Below, piece by piece: positions 35,081-43,199 of a DNA stretch of 43,825 nt (its first letter is position 1; each line of letters starts with the position of its first letter). The position numbers were made by a program, and so were the translations under genes. The notes under the pieces were generated by a model. That model was not told where the DNA came from. It saw only the letters and a list, made by a program, of their open reading frames with translations, and searched no databases. The DNA comes from Deltaproteobacteria bacterium (GTDB taxonomy: Bacteria; Desulfobacterota; Desulfomonilia; UBA1062): positions 1 to 43,825 of the forward strand of contig JAHDOV010000026.1 of the NCBI GenBank assembly GCA_018434685.1. Direction: 5' to 3'.

Positions 35081-37144
35081 TCATGAGCGCTTAGCTGATC
35101 CTAATTTCTCCTTGACCATTTTTGTTATTTCACTCACGATTTCCGGATTCGCCAGTGTCATGACATCACCGACCTCCGTGCCATTGGAGATAGCGCTCAG
35201 TACGCGGCGCATAATCTTTCCCGACCTGGTCTTCGGCATGTCTGCCACAATCCACACCATTCTCGGCCGTGCAATCGCTCCAATTTCCGTAACGATCGCA
35301 TCCTGAACCTTCTTGGCAAGATCATCGCTCGGAGTGTGTCCTGGCATTAAAACAACATACAAATCCGGCTCTTTTCCTTTCACTTCGTGTTTCACCGGGA
35401 CAACGGCTGCCTCTGCAACCTCTGCAACGATCAGAGCGGCTGATTCGATTTCCTTTGTGCCGAGCCTGTGACCTGAAACATTGATGACATCGTCTATTCT
35501 CCCGAGTATACGGACATATCCATCCTCAGCGACAACCGCAGCGTCTCCGGTTTTGTAGGGCCAGTCCTGCCATCTCTTGCTCTTTGGATCCTTGCAATAT
35601 GTTTCATAATACTGGCTGACGTAACGATCCCTGTCATGCCAGATGGTCTGGAAACTTCCGGGCCAGGGATTCTGTATGCAGATATTCCCCGCCTTGCCGC
35701 TGCCAGGGGGAACAACGTTGCCGTCATCATCATAAACGATCGGGTGAATACCCGGTACGCCCGGTCCGGCGCTGCCAGGCTTCATGGGATTGATGGCCGG
35801 TATGGTGCTGCACAGGAAACCGCCGTTTTCCGTCTGCCACCAGGTGTCGACAATCGCCGCTTCACCCTTGCCGATGCTCTGGTAGTACCACTTCCACACC
35901 TCAGGCTCGATCGGCTCGCCGACAGTGGTCATATGTTTGAAATGAAAGTTGTATTTCAGCGGTTCATCAGGGCCTGCCTTTCTCAGGGCACGGATGGCGG
36001 TCGGTGCGGTATGGAAGATGTTTACATCCAGGTTCTGGGCAATCCTCCAGGGCCTGCCCGCATCCGGATACGTGGGGACCCCTTCATAGATAACCGAAGA
36101 CGCACACAGAGACAGAGGACCATACACGATGTAGGAATGTCCGGTTATCCATCCGATGTCGGCCATGCACCAGTATACATCTTCAGGATGAATGTCCTGG
36201 ATATATTTGGATGTCCCGGCCACATAGGCAAGATAGCCGCCCGTGCTGTGCTGCGCGCCTTTGGGCTTGCCTGTCGTTCCGCTTGTGTACATCAGGAACA
36301 GCGGTGCTTCAGCAGGCATCTCTACAGGATCTACTCTGGCACCATAATAATCTTTGAGCAGATCATTGACAAAGAAATCGCGGCCTTGAACCATAGGTGT
36401 CTGAGAAGAGTATGTGCCTGGATAACGCTGCCATACCAGGACCTTATCCACCTTGTGTTTTTCTTTGGCGGCCTCGGCAACCGCGATATCGGCCTTTTCC
36501 TTGTGATCGATCAACTGCCCGTTCCGGTAATAGGCGTCCATGGTAATCAGAACATTGCTGCTGGAATCAACGATTCTGTCCGAGCACGCCTTGCCGCTGA
36601 AACCGCCGAAAACCTGTGAGTGGATGATTCCGAGCCGCGCACAGGCGAGCATGGTAATGGGCAGCTCGGCCACCATGGGCATGTGGAGCGTGACGGTATC
36701 GCCGGCCTTCAATCCGCAAAAGTCCTTCAGGATGGCCGCGAACTCATTCACCCTGACATAGAGCTCCTGATACGTGATGTGATCGGTTCTTTCTTCCTCC
36801 GGCTCCGGAACGAAGTGAATGGCTGTTTTGTTTTTGTTCTTTGCCAGATGCCGGTCAATGCAGTTGTAACTCGCATTGATCCTGCCGCCGACGAACCACT
36901 TCCAGCACGGGGCGTCACTCGTGTCCAGTGTTGTATGCCAATACTCATACCAGGACAAAAGATCGGCGTACTCCTTGAAGCAATTCGGGAAATTTTCCAG
37001 GCTGAAGCGCTCGAAGACCTTTGGATCGGTCATATTGGCCTGGGCAATAAACTTTGCGGATGGATAGTAGTATTCCTCTTCGCCCCAGTGTACGGCAATT
37101 TCAGCTTCAGACGTTTCCGATACATCTCTTTCTTTTAAGCTCAT
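35081..37144 (-). CDS. acs: Acetyl-CoA synthetase (AMP-forming)
   Basis: This 687-aa enzyme activates acetate (or propionate) to acyl-CoA. The N-terminal ACAS domain precedes the AMP-binding core: YTSGTTGKPKGAQHS is the P-loop-like motif, DTWWQTENGG the acyl and adenylate site, YKTGDAAVV the hinge Asp, and GRIDDVINVSGHRLGTKEIE the lid. The catalytic Lys is in RSGKIMRR near the C terminus and is the usual acetylation target. The ATG at 37144 has AAAGGAG upstream; in-frame ATGs further 5' lack one. It heads a minus-strand group with an ACT protein and zinc ribbon. A terminator-like hairpin lies 85-130 nt before the start. Confidence 0.96.
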   Translation of the reverse strand: MSLKERDVSETSEAEIAVHWGEEEYYYPSAKFIAQANMTDPKVFERFSLENFPNCFKEYADLLSWYEYWHTTLDTSDAPCWKWFVGGRINASYNCIDRHLAKNKNKTAIHFVPEPEEERTDHITYQELYVRVNEFAAILKDFCGLKAGDTVTLHMPMVAELPITMLACARLGIIHSQVFGGFSGKACSDRIVDSSSNVLITMDAYYRNGQLIDHKEKADIAVAEAAKEKHKVDKVLVWQRYPGTYSSQTPMVQGRDFFVNDLLKDYYGARVDPVEMPAEAPLFLMYTSGTTGKPKGAQHSTGGYLAYVAGTSKYIQDIHPEDVYWCMADIGWITGHSYIVYGPLSLCASSVIYEGVPTYPDAGRPWRIAQNLDVNIFHTAPTAIRALRKAGPDEPLKYNFHFKHMTTVGEPIEPEVWKWYYQSIGKGEAAIVDTWWQTENGGFLCSTIPAINPMKPGSAGPGVPGIHPIVYDDDGNVVPPGSGKAGNICIQNPWPGSFQTIWHDRDRYVSQYYETYCKDPKSKRWQDWPYKTGDAAVVAEDGYVRILGRIDDVINVSGHRLGTKEIESAALIVAEVAEAAVVPVKHEVKGKEPDLYVVLMPGHTPSDDLAKKVQDAIVTEIGAIARPRMVWIVADMPKTRSGKIMRRVLSAISNGTEVGDVMTLANPEIVSEITKMVKEKLGSAKRS

Positions 37145-37571
37145 AGATACTCTCCTTTCATTATACATTGAGAATGTTTTCATCAGCCAAGGCTGCTCAT
37201 GCTTGTGTTGTGAAATCTTCAAACGTGTCTGAGATAAAAAAGAAAGACCATCCTTTGACCTATCAAAGAGGTCTACAATGCAATGTTAACAAGATAAAAT
37301 ATCATGAGTATTCAGAATGATAAGAATAATAGCGTTGATCATTTCTTTTTCAAGGTGTCTATGCTAACTATATAAAACTCTTTAGAAATGTCCCGATGTT
37401 TAACTCGTTAAAGCGGATAATTCGCAGCCTGTCTTTTGAACTTGGAACAGAGCCGAGATTCACGGGTTCAGATCGTATGGTAGACCCGTTTGATCCCGTT
37501 GATAAAAATTGAAAAATGATTTGAATGAATGTATTAGCTGATTAAACACAACGATTAGAAAGAATACATCA
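37145..37571. other. AT-rich divergent intergenic region
   Basis: This region of about 430 nt separates acs from the thermonuclease gene. It contains the acs ribosome site and a terminator-like hairpin (37230-37274), and is otherwise AT-rich without an open frame of note. Promoters for both genes must lie here but no confident hexamer pair was identified. It marks the change from the GC-rich backbone to AT-richer DNA. Confidence 0.5.
37230..37274 (-). terminator. Terminator-like hairpin upstream of acs
   Basis: On the minus strand AGACC...CTTTGA (complement of 37274-37263) pairs with TCAAAG...GGTCT (complement of 37258-37245), an 11-bp interrupted stem with a 4-nt loop, followed by TTCTTTTTTATC. 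It lies in what would be the acs 5' leader, so it is either an attenuator or the end of a transcript coming from the right. Confidence 0.5.
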
Positions 37572-38045
37572 ATGATCCTGAGAAAAGCATCTGTGATAGT
37601 CTGCATCTTTGTTCTGGTCTCAAGCCTGACCTGGGCCTGGGAGGGCAAGTGTGTTGGTGTGAGTGACGGCGATACCATCAAGGTCATGCATGAGGAGGAG
37701 GCAGAACGCATCAGGCTCTATGGCATTGACTGCCCGGAGAGAGGTCAGGCATACGGTCAGAAAGCCAAGCAGTTCACCTCAGACATGACCTTTGGGAAAA
37801 TCGTCGATGTGCTGCCGGTGGATACAGACAGGTATGGAAGAACCGTCGGCTGGGTGCATGTTGGAGGCAGGAACCTTAACCATGATCTCGTTGGGGTAGG
37901 GCTTGCCTGGCACTACAAACAGTATGCCCCTGACAATCCTGAACTGAAGAAGTTCCAGGCGGAAGCACAGAAGGGCAAACGTGGGCTATGGGGCGATCCA
38001 AAGCCTATAGCGCCATGGGAGTATAGGAGATCCAAGAAGAGGTGA
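37572..38045 (+). CDS. Secreted thermonuclease-family (SNase) protein
   Basis: This 157-aa protein has an N-terminal signal peptide (RKASVIVCIFVLVSSLTWAW) followed by an SNase fold: CVGVSDGDTIKV, IRLYGIDCPERGQAYG and DTDRYGRTVGWV. The Arg, Glu and Arg of the catalytic triad are seen in RLYG, PERGQ and RYGR, so a calcium-dependent nuclease active in the periplasm or outside is expected. Such genes are common in accessory DNA. There is no evident partner gene; the structured dispersed repeat B lies 125 nt downstream. Confidence 0.9.
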   Translation: MILRKASVIVCIFVLVSSLTWAWEGKCVGVSDGDTIKVMHEEEAERIRLYGIDCPERGQAYGQKAKQFTSDMTFGKIVDVLPVDTDRYGRTVGWVHVGGRNLNHDLVGVGLAWHYKQYAPDNPELKKFQAEAQKGKRGLWGDPKPIAPWEYRRSKKR

Positions 38046-38170
38046 AGATATTAGAGAGATACTTATAGCTAACCTCTATACAATGTGATCCTGGATTTAT
38101 CGCAGTTATCTATAATCAAGCTGTTTAAAAAATACAACCGGCCCCTTTACTTACTGCCGAGATTCCATTG

Positions 38171-38377
38171 TACTTTCTTTTATGCCAAAAGAAAGTACCA
38201 AAGAAAGGGCACCCCGCGAAACCGCCTGCCTTTGGCAGGTACGCTCACTCGCGCAGGAAAAATCCGCTCGCACTTAAACTCGCGCAGCTGTGCTGCGCTC
38301 AGACAAAAGTGCTCGTTTTTCGGATTTTCCCTGCACTCTCTCGCCGGTTTCAAGGGGGAATTGGGTCTGGTGCCGAG
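38171..38377 (+). repeat. Structured dispersed repeat, copy B
   Basis: This is the second copy of the element at 33851. The same helices are present with different bases: TACTTTCTTTT/AAAAGAAAGTA (38171-38181 / 38187-38197), CCCC-GAAACCG (38212-38224) with CGGTTTC-GGGG (38345-38357), CCTGCC/GGCAGG (38225-38239), GCAGGAAAAATCCG (38253-38266) with CGGATTTTCCCTGC (38321-38334), GCACTT/AAGTGC (38270-38275 / 38307-38312) and, only in this copy, GCGCAGC/GCTGCGC (38282-38298). The distance from first to last helix is 187 nt in both copies. Confidence 0.85.
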
Positions 38378-38889
38378 AAATTTTGTTGGGATCTAAAAGG
38401 GGAGGGATCTTTCTATTTTAAAGAGTCAACGGCAGGTTTGACCCCTTTTGATTCAAGATCTGAGAACTGTTTTGATTGTCCCTTGACGATTCACCATTCA
38501 CTTTTCACCGTTGCCCCCATGGTTTCTCAAAATCTTTTGACAATCCATGCTGTTGAGCGTAAGATGCTTTTGTTTACATAGATAAATCCAGCTACGAATG
38601 AAATGAATTTGATGACCGGGATGTTTTTTATTATGGGCGGGCGGAAAATCAAACACTGCAAAAGAAGGAATGATGGCTTTTGTCTGTAGGTGCCCTGAAA
38701 GAAGTGCCCTTGGGGTGCATAAAGGAGAGGCAAGCGGTTCAAATCTCAACAATCAACATGATACCTGGTTCATTTTGTCAAATGTTGAGACTCGATGACC
38801 TTACCACATTGTTTGAATTTCAAAATATGGATCTATTCCGTAACATGAGATATATATTACAAAATACGGAATGGTTCAGTATAGTAATT
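38378..38889. other. Gene-poor stretch before the cassette array
   Basis: About 510 nt hold no gene that I can support. A few frames of 70-90 codons are open but lack ribosome sites and family motifs. TTCACCATTCACTTTTCACC near 38491 resembles degenerate repeat remnants common in intergenic DNA. No attC site or attI-like site was seen here. Confidence 0.45.
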
Positions 38890-38918
38890 GTTGAGCCGCA
38901 ATGCAAAAGGAGGTTATT

Positions 38919-39353
38919 ATGAAATTGTCAGCATCTGTATTCATATGGCTATCATGTATTTCAATGACTGCCTTCGCTGGCGAATTAGAAAACTCAAAGA
39001 TTAAATGTGCTGAACTCGGATATAAATTTTCATCTGAATTTAAAAAAGAATATGTGTCAGAAATTTCTGTATGGGGAAATCCCGAGTTTCATTATAACAG
39101 TTCCTTGGGTACATGCTTGGTGTATACGGAAGTCATAGATGGTGCTCTGAATAAGGACATCAATTCCATTTGGTATTACCGCAGGATTACTGACATCTTC
39201 AGTAATAAAGTCCTAGCCTATAGTAGATACTTCATCGAAAAGAAAGATCCATCAAAAAAAATAACTCTAGCTAATCTTGCCAATGTCGGAGATGCGGTGA
39301 ATCTCACTCCTGAAATGTTTGCTATCAAAAAGGCTGAGCTATTTGGTCGGTGA
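38919..39353 (+). CDS. Secreted hypothetical protein, first cassette
   Basis: This 144-aa protein has a clear signal peptide (MKLSASVFIWLSCISMTAFA, cleavage after AFA) and a mature part of about 124 residues with two cysteines (IKCAELGYKF and GTCLVYTE) that could form a disulfide. I do not recognise the family. AAAAGGAGG precedes the ATG. It lies 29 nt after a possible recombination core (GTTGAGC, 38890-38896) and ends 26 nt before attC1, the compact layout of a gene cassette. Confidence 0.75.
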   Translation: MKLSASVFIWLSCISMTAFAGELENSKIKCAELGYKFSSEFKKEYVSEISVWGNPEFHYNSSLGTCLVYTEVIDGALNKDINSIWYYRRITDIFSNKVLAYSRYFIEKKDPSKKITLANLANVGDAVNLTPEMFAIKKAELFGR

Positions 39354-39378
39354 GTTATTATTATACGTTCTGGCTTAG

Positions 39379-39439
39379 GCCCAACCAGGGCATGCAGGCC
39401 GACGCGGCATAGCCGCGCGGCTGATGCCCGGCGTTGGGT
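39379..39439 (+). other. Integron attC site 1
   Basis: A 61-bp site runs from R'' GCCCAAC (39379-39385) to R' GTTGGGT (39433-39439). The inner arms GGGCAT, CAG-CCG and CGCGGC pair with GCCGCG, CGGCTG and ATGCCC around ATA, leaving extrahelical bases on one arm, as integrase needs for bottom-strand recognition. Confidence 0.92.
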
Positions 39440-39505
39440 AGGAATAGTGACATATAGAATAAAAGTAATATTTATCAAGAGAAATTGCTCATATAAGGAG
39501 AGGTT

Positions 39506-40885
39506 ATGCTAGTCAAAGAGATACAAGTAAAAGGACTATTTCATACGTTCGATCATACAATTCCTTTAACTAATCCTGATAATATAACCATAATCCATGG
39601 CCCAAACGGCTTTGGCAAGACAGTTATGCTAAATATGATAGCTTCACTTATAAATAATGATCTCAATATCTTTGTAAGGATCCCATTTTCTGAATTTAAT
39701 ATCCTTCTTGACAGCGGCTCAATTGCATCAATTAAGAAAAAATATTCTGGAAGTGAGCATCCTAAATTCGAAGTCACACTGGTCAACAACAAAGGTGATA
39801 TTATACATGCGCATAGAGATATTGAGTTCCCAGAAATCTCAGACCAACTCCTAGATGAAATAGATAAGATAGTTCCCGCTCCATATAGACGATTTGGAAA
39901 TGGATGGATTTATGATCCTAGTGACCGATTCTTATCCCTTAACGAGATCCTAGCAAAGTTCCCAAATGTCAAAAAAAAGATACCAAAGAAATTTTTACAA
40001 CCTATTCTACCTGAAATTACAGACAAGTTGGATGTCTTTTTTATCGAAACAAAACGGCTTGAAGCTCAGCAAATACTTAGTCCGTTACTGACATCACATT
40101 CTCATTCGAGACAATGGAATATTCATGAATTAGAGCCAACTTCTCATGAACGGTTTTCCTTACGAGTCCATCAGTATTCACAAGATATCGTCCAAAGAAT
40201 TAAATCTGCACTTGCTGATTACGCAAAGCATTCTCAAGAAAATGACCGTACTTTTCCAGAACGTCTAGTACGTTTCATTCGCGAGAATGAATCCATGTTG
40301 CCCGAGAGAGAGATTCTTGATCGTATGGCTGAGCTAGAAAATAAGCGACAGCGCCTGATTAGTCTCGGTTTTCTTGATAGTGAGAGTGGATTGCGTGATC
40401 TCACAGAAGATGACGTACGGAGGGCACAAGAAGCATTGACAATTTATGTCGGAGATGTGCAGGAAAAACTCGCAGTATTTGACGAATTAGTACAGCGCGT
40501 TGGAAAACTGATTGATATCGTTAATGAACGTTTCAAGTACAAAAACTTAACTCTTCATAGGGATTTAGGTTTTCGTGTGCAGACTGATTCTGGTAACTTT
40601 ATTAATCTTGAGAGTCTTTCTTCAGGTGAACAACATGAACTTGTGGTTTTATACGAATTGCTTTTCCGTGCTCCAGAAAATGGATTGGTCTTAGTAGATG
40701 AGCCAGAAATTTCTCTGCATGTTGGATGGCAGTCACGATTCCTGATGGACCTAATGGGCATTCTTAAACTAACCGGTTCCTATGGTATAGTGGCAACTCA
40801 CTCACCTGTTATTATCGGAACAAGATGGGACCTAACACAAGAACTCAAGGGACCTTATGGCCTTCCTGTGGAGGAAGTGAAATGA
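39506..40885 (+). CDS. ABC/RecF-like AAA ATPase, cassette gene
   Basis: This 459-aa ATPase has Walker A GPNGFGKT (32-39), an insertion of about 300 residues with helical, coiled-coil-like segments (LVQRVGKLIDIVNERFKYKN), the ABC signature LSSGE (371-375), Walker B LVLVDEPE with D398/E399, and the H-loop ATHSP (H432). This is the OLD/RecF-type architecture found in anti-phage ATPases such as those of Septu or PARIS, but no TOPRIM domain is present. AAGGAG lies 6 nt before the ATG. It overlaps the GGDEF gene by 4 nt (ATGA), so the pair is coupled. It would bind and hydrolyse ATP as a dimer; whether it senses infection is unknown. Confidence 0.92.
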   Translation: MLVKEIQVKGLFHTFDHTIPLTNPDNITIIHGPNGFGKTVMLNMIASLINNDLNIFVRIPFSEFNILLDSGSIASIKKKYSGSEHPKFEVTLVNNKGDIIHAHRDIEFPEISDQLLDEIDKIVPAPYRRFGNGWIYDPSDRFLSLNEILAKFPNVKKKIPKKFLQPILPEITDKLDVFFIETKRLEAQQILSPLLTSHSHSRQWNIHELEPTSHERFSLRVHQYSQDIVQRIKSALADYAKHSQENDRTFPERLVRFIRENESMLPEREILDRMAELENKRQRLISLGFLDSESGLRDLTEDDVRRAQEALTIYVGDVQEKLAVFDELVQRVGKLIDIVNERFKYKNLTLHRDLGFRVQTDSGNFINLESLSSGEQHELVVLYELLFRAPENGLVLVDEPEISLHVGWQSRFLMDLMGILKLTGSYGIVATHSPVIIGTRWDLTQELKGPYGLPVEEVK

Positions 40886-42228
40886 AATCTCAAATTGATT
40901 TTCCTATGCTCGCAAACTGGGTCTCCATGCTACGCGCAGAGATTGATGGCGCAATTTGGTTATCAGATGATGATAACGATGGTCGTTTCTATGAAAAATG
41001 CGCTCATCCATCATCGAGAGTTGTTCCCAGCCCAGGTGTAGCCTACCAATTACTGAATCATGTTAAGAGAAAGGGAGTTAAGGGCCTAGTTGCTACCATA
41101 AGCACTACAAGTAAAGTGAACGATAATTCTTCAGATGATATTTTTTGGCCTGGTCTTGGGGATGTTGCATCCCTTTTGTTGGCATCGGAATGTTGTGATC
41201 GCATACTTGAAGAAATAACAGGTTCCACATGGTTCAAATGTGCTGAAAAAGAGGTTGGATCATTAAAAGAACAATCAATTTCAGTTTCATGGATATTTGA
41301 GCAAATGCTGCGGCTTACATCTTTACAACCAGGCCTCTTCTCTATAGAGAATTTTATTGACTGGAATAATTTGAAGTTCTCAATTCCAGCAGTTAAAGCC
41401 AATTTCGGTATGGAAGCCGTAGATCATATTAATGTACTACAAGTAACATTGTTAGGTATGACTCTTGAGGAAAAATTGATGGATTGTGATGGTATGAATG
41501 CTGTCCGAGTACTTGCCAGTGCGACGAAGATGTTTCACCCTAGAGGACTGCAGGCATCTCAGGTCGTAAGCGCTGACTATATATTGGGAATGCTTAGAGT
41601 TGCCTATGACTTCAATGAGTTGGAGAGCGATCCTATTTATTGGCGGATGCGCCGATGGGAGCGATATAACCCCAGATTTCCACTTCTTCGCAAGTGGCGG
41701 CTATTAGATCCCCTGCAAGTCGTACAAGATCAGAGGTATTGGGAAAGTGATTTGAAATTTATGATTCAGATGGATCAGAATCGTGAGGGGATGTCTGCCT
41801 TTAAAATGGACCTCGATAACTTTAAGGCAGTCAATGAGCATTTGGGACATACTAATGGAGATGAAGCTATTCGTATATACTGTAAAATTGTGTATGATCT
41901 TTTTAAAGAAATAGGTGAGGTGTACCGTCGAGGTGGGGATGAAATAGTTGCACTTGCTCCTGGACTACGACAACCAGCAGCTTTAGACCTAGCAGAAAAG
42001 ATAAGGTGTACTATAGAAGCTGAATTCTTAAGATGGGGTAATGATCGGGGATTATCTCAATGTCCAACTGCGAGTATAGGGGTTGTCGATATAGAGCCAG
42101 GTTGTGCTTATGAAAATGTAATTCAATTAATGGACCAAGCACAATCTAGCGCAAAAACTGAAGGAAAGAATCGTGTTATACTAATGCTTTGTAAAGTTAA
42201 AGATATACCTCAAACATTGCAAGCATGA
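40882..42228 (+). CDS. GGDEF-domain nucleotide cyclase, cassette gene
   Basis: This 448-aa protein carries an unfamiliar N-terminal region of about 295 residues and a C-terminal GGDEF domain. The domain has the metal ligand run MDLDNFKAVNEHLGH (309-323), NGDEAI and the active loop RRGGDEI at 349-355, with Ile where Phe is usual. The Asn and Asp that select guanine in diguanylate cyclases are kept (VNE, NGD). No RXXD inhibitory site precedes the loop. A basic-aromatic patch YWRMRRWERYN lies before the domain. The start at 40882 has GGAGG 8 nt upstream and overlaps the ATPase stop. It may make c-di-GMP or another cyclic nucleotide as a signal to or from the ATPase. Confidence 0.9.
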   Translation: MKSQIDFPMLANWVSMLRAEIDGAIWLSDDDNDGRFYEKCAHPSSRVVPSPGVAYQLLNHVKRKGVKGLVATISTTSKVNDNSSDDIFWPGLGDVASLLLASECCDRILEEITGSTWFKCAEKEVGSLKEQSISVSWIFEQMLRLTSLQPGLFSIENFIDWNNLKFSIPAVKANFGMEAVDHINVLQVTLLGMTLEEKLMDCDGMNAVRVLASATKMFHPRGLQASQVVSADYILGMLRVAYDFNELESDPIYWRMRRWERYNPRFPLLRKWRLLDPLQVVQDQRYWESDLKFMIQMDQNREGMSAFKMDLDNFKAVNEHLGHTNGDEAIRIYCKIVYDLFKEIGEVYRRGGDEIVALAPGLRQPAALDLAEKIRCTIEAEFLRWGNDRGLSQCPTASIGVVDIEPGCAYENVIQLMDQAQSSAKTEGKNRVILMLCKVKDIPQTLQA

Positions 42229-42239
42229 AAACTTGAACT

Positions 42240-42300
42240 ACCCAACAAGGGCATCCAGGCCGACGCGGCATAGCCGCGCGGCTGATGCCCAGCGTTATAT
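42240..42300 (+). other. Integron attC site 2
   Basis: A 61-bp site runs from ACCCAAC (42240-42246) to GTTATAT (42294-42300). Its central part is nearly identical to attC1, sharing GGCCGACGCGGCATAGCCGC and the flanks. Its R'' exactly complements the TTGGGT that opens the ATPase-GGDEF cassette. Confidence 0.92.
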
Positions 42301-42313
42301 GAGGAGATAGAGA

Positions 42314-43105
42314 ATGGCGGAACTACCTGATATTCGAACGAAGCTCTTAGAGATCATCAGTAAGATGGATGCCTCTATTCGTAGAGATTCATCAAGTGGA
42401 TTACTCCAACAGGGGGCTATCCTTCAAGAACTTAATCAACAATTAGGTTGGTCACAATCGCTTGAGATGCAGCAAGCAATACTTACATGCTGGTATGACC
42501 TTTTTAGAAACGGAACATTGTCTTGGGGAGGCAATCTCTCAAATTCTGACCCGCCCTTTTGTCATATTACAGCTCAAGGTCGAAAAATATTGGAGAACTT
42601 GAGTCGAGACCCAGGTAACCCTGATGGTTACATGGCTTTTCTGTTAAAGAACACAGCCATAAATTCAATTGCTCAGTCCTATATAAAAGAGGCCTTAAAA
42701 ACATACAATACTACTTGTTATAAAGCTTCTGCAGTTATGGTTGGAGCTGCATCTGAAAGCCTTGTTCTGGCAGTTCAGTCATCATTAATCAAGAAAATGG
42801 ATTCATTAGGAATTACCAAGCCAAGAGACTTGGAGGACTGGCGTATTAAGAGGATTCTAACTGGAATTGAAACTGTGATTAAACAAAGGAAACAAGCAGT
42901 ACCCGTCTCGTTGTTTGAGTCATTTGAAGCATACTGGCCAGCATTTACACACCAAATCCGTACCGCAAGGAATGATTCTGGCCACCCCTCAAGTATTAGT
43001 CCTGTAACCAGTGATAATGTACATGCATCTATGTTGATATTCCCTGAACTAGCTAAACTTTCAGATAACTTGATCAAATGGATAGAAAATGACATGTCTT
43101 CTTAG
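42314..43105 (+). CDS. HEPN-like protein, third cassette
   Basis: This 263-aa protein has an N-terminal region of about 110 residues that could be a winged-helix (ILQELNQQLGWSQSLEMQQAILTCWYDLFRNGTLSW split by a turn; ITAQGRKILENL) and a helical C-terminal part from about 115. There the motif R219-NDSG-H224 followed by PSS matches RX4H of HEPN nucleases and DUF4145-like proteins, preceded by the helix YKASAVMVGAASESLVLAV. HEPN proteins are often toxins or RNases in defence systems; this one could instead be a non-catalytic relative. The ATG has GAGGAGA upstream, 13 nt after the attC2 core. The family assignment is by motif only. Confidence 0.8.
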   Translation: MAELPDIRTKLLEIISKMDASIRRDSSSGLLQQGAILQELNQQLGWSQSLEMQQAILTCWYDLFRNGTLSWGGNLSNSDPPFCHITAQGRKILENLSRDPGNPDGYMAFLLKNTAINSIAQSYIKEALKTYNTTCYKASAVMVGAASESLVLAVQSSLIKKMDSLGITKPRDLEDWRIKRILTGIETVIKQRKQAVPVSLFESFEAYWPAFTHQIRTARNDSGHPSSISPVTSDNVHASMLIFPELAKLSDNLIKWIENDMSS

Positions 43106-43117
43106 TGCCTTGGAATC

Positions 43118-43174
43118 ATATAACCCGCCACTCCAGCGGACGGCTTTCAGCCGCCGCTGACCGGCACGTTAGGC
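43118..43174 (+). other. Integron attC site 3
   Basis: A 57-bp site runs from ATATAAC (43118-43124) to GTTAGGC (43168-43174). Inner arms CAGCGG and CGGC pair with GCCG and CCGCTG around TTTCA, with an extrahelical A. It differs in sequence from sites 1 and 2 but folds alike, and its R'' complements the TTATAT opening the third cassette. Confidence 0.9.
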
Positions 43175-43199
43175 CTATTAAGGAGGCAATTAAATAAGG

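Larger units (their letters stand above)
38890..43174 (+). mobile_element. Integron gene-cassette array without visible integrase
   Basis: Three attC sites (39379-39439, 42240-42300, 43118-43174) separate AT-rich single or paired genes all on the plus strand. Cassette ends match exactly: the second begins TTGGGT and its attC opens ACCCAAC; the third begins TTATAT and its attC opens ATATAAC, as required for circular cassettes inserted at attC. The first cassette would begin at a GTTGAGC core-like site at 38890. A fourth begins TTAGGC at 43169 but no matching GCCTAAC site was found before the window end. No intI gene is in the window, so this is an integrase-less cluster or the distal end of a larger integron. 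Confidence 0.88.

Noticed and set aside
38735-38760. Partial copy of the tRNA-Val 3' end (GGTTCAAATC) as an island attachment site
   Set aside because: Only 10 bases match and no integrase gene lies between it and the tRNA.
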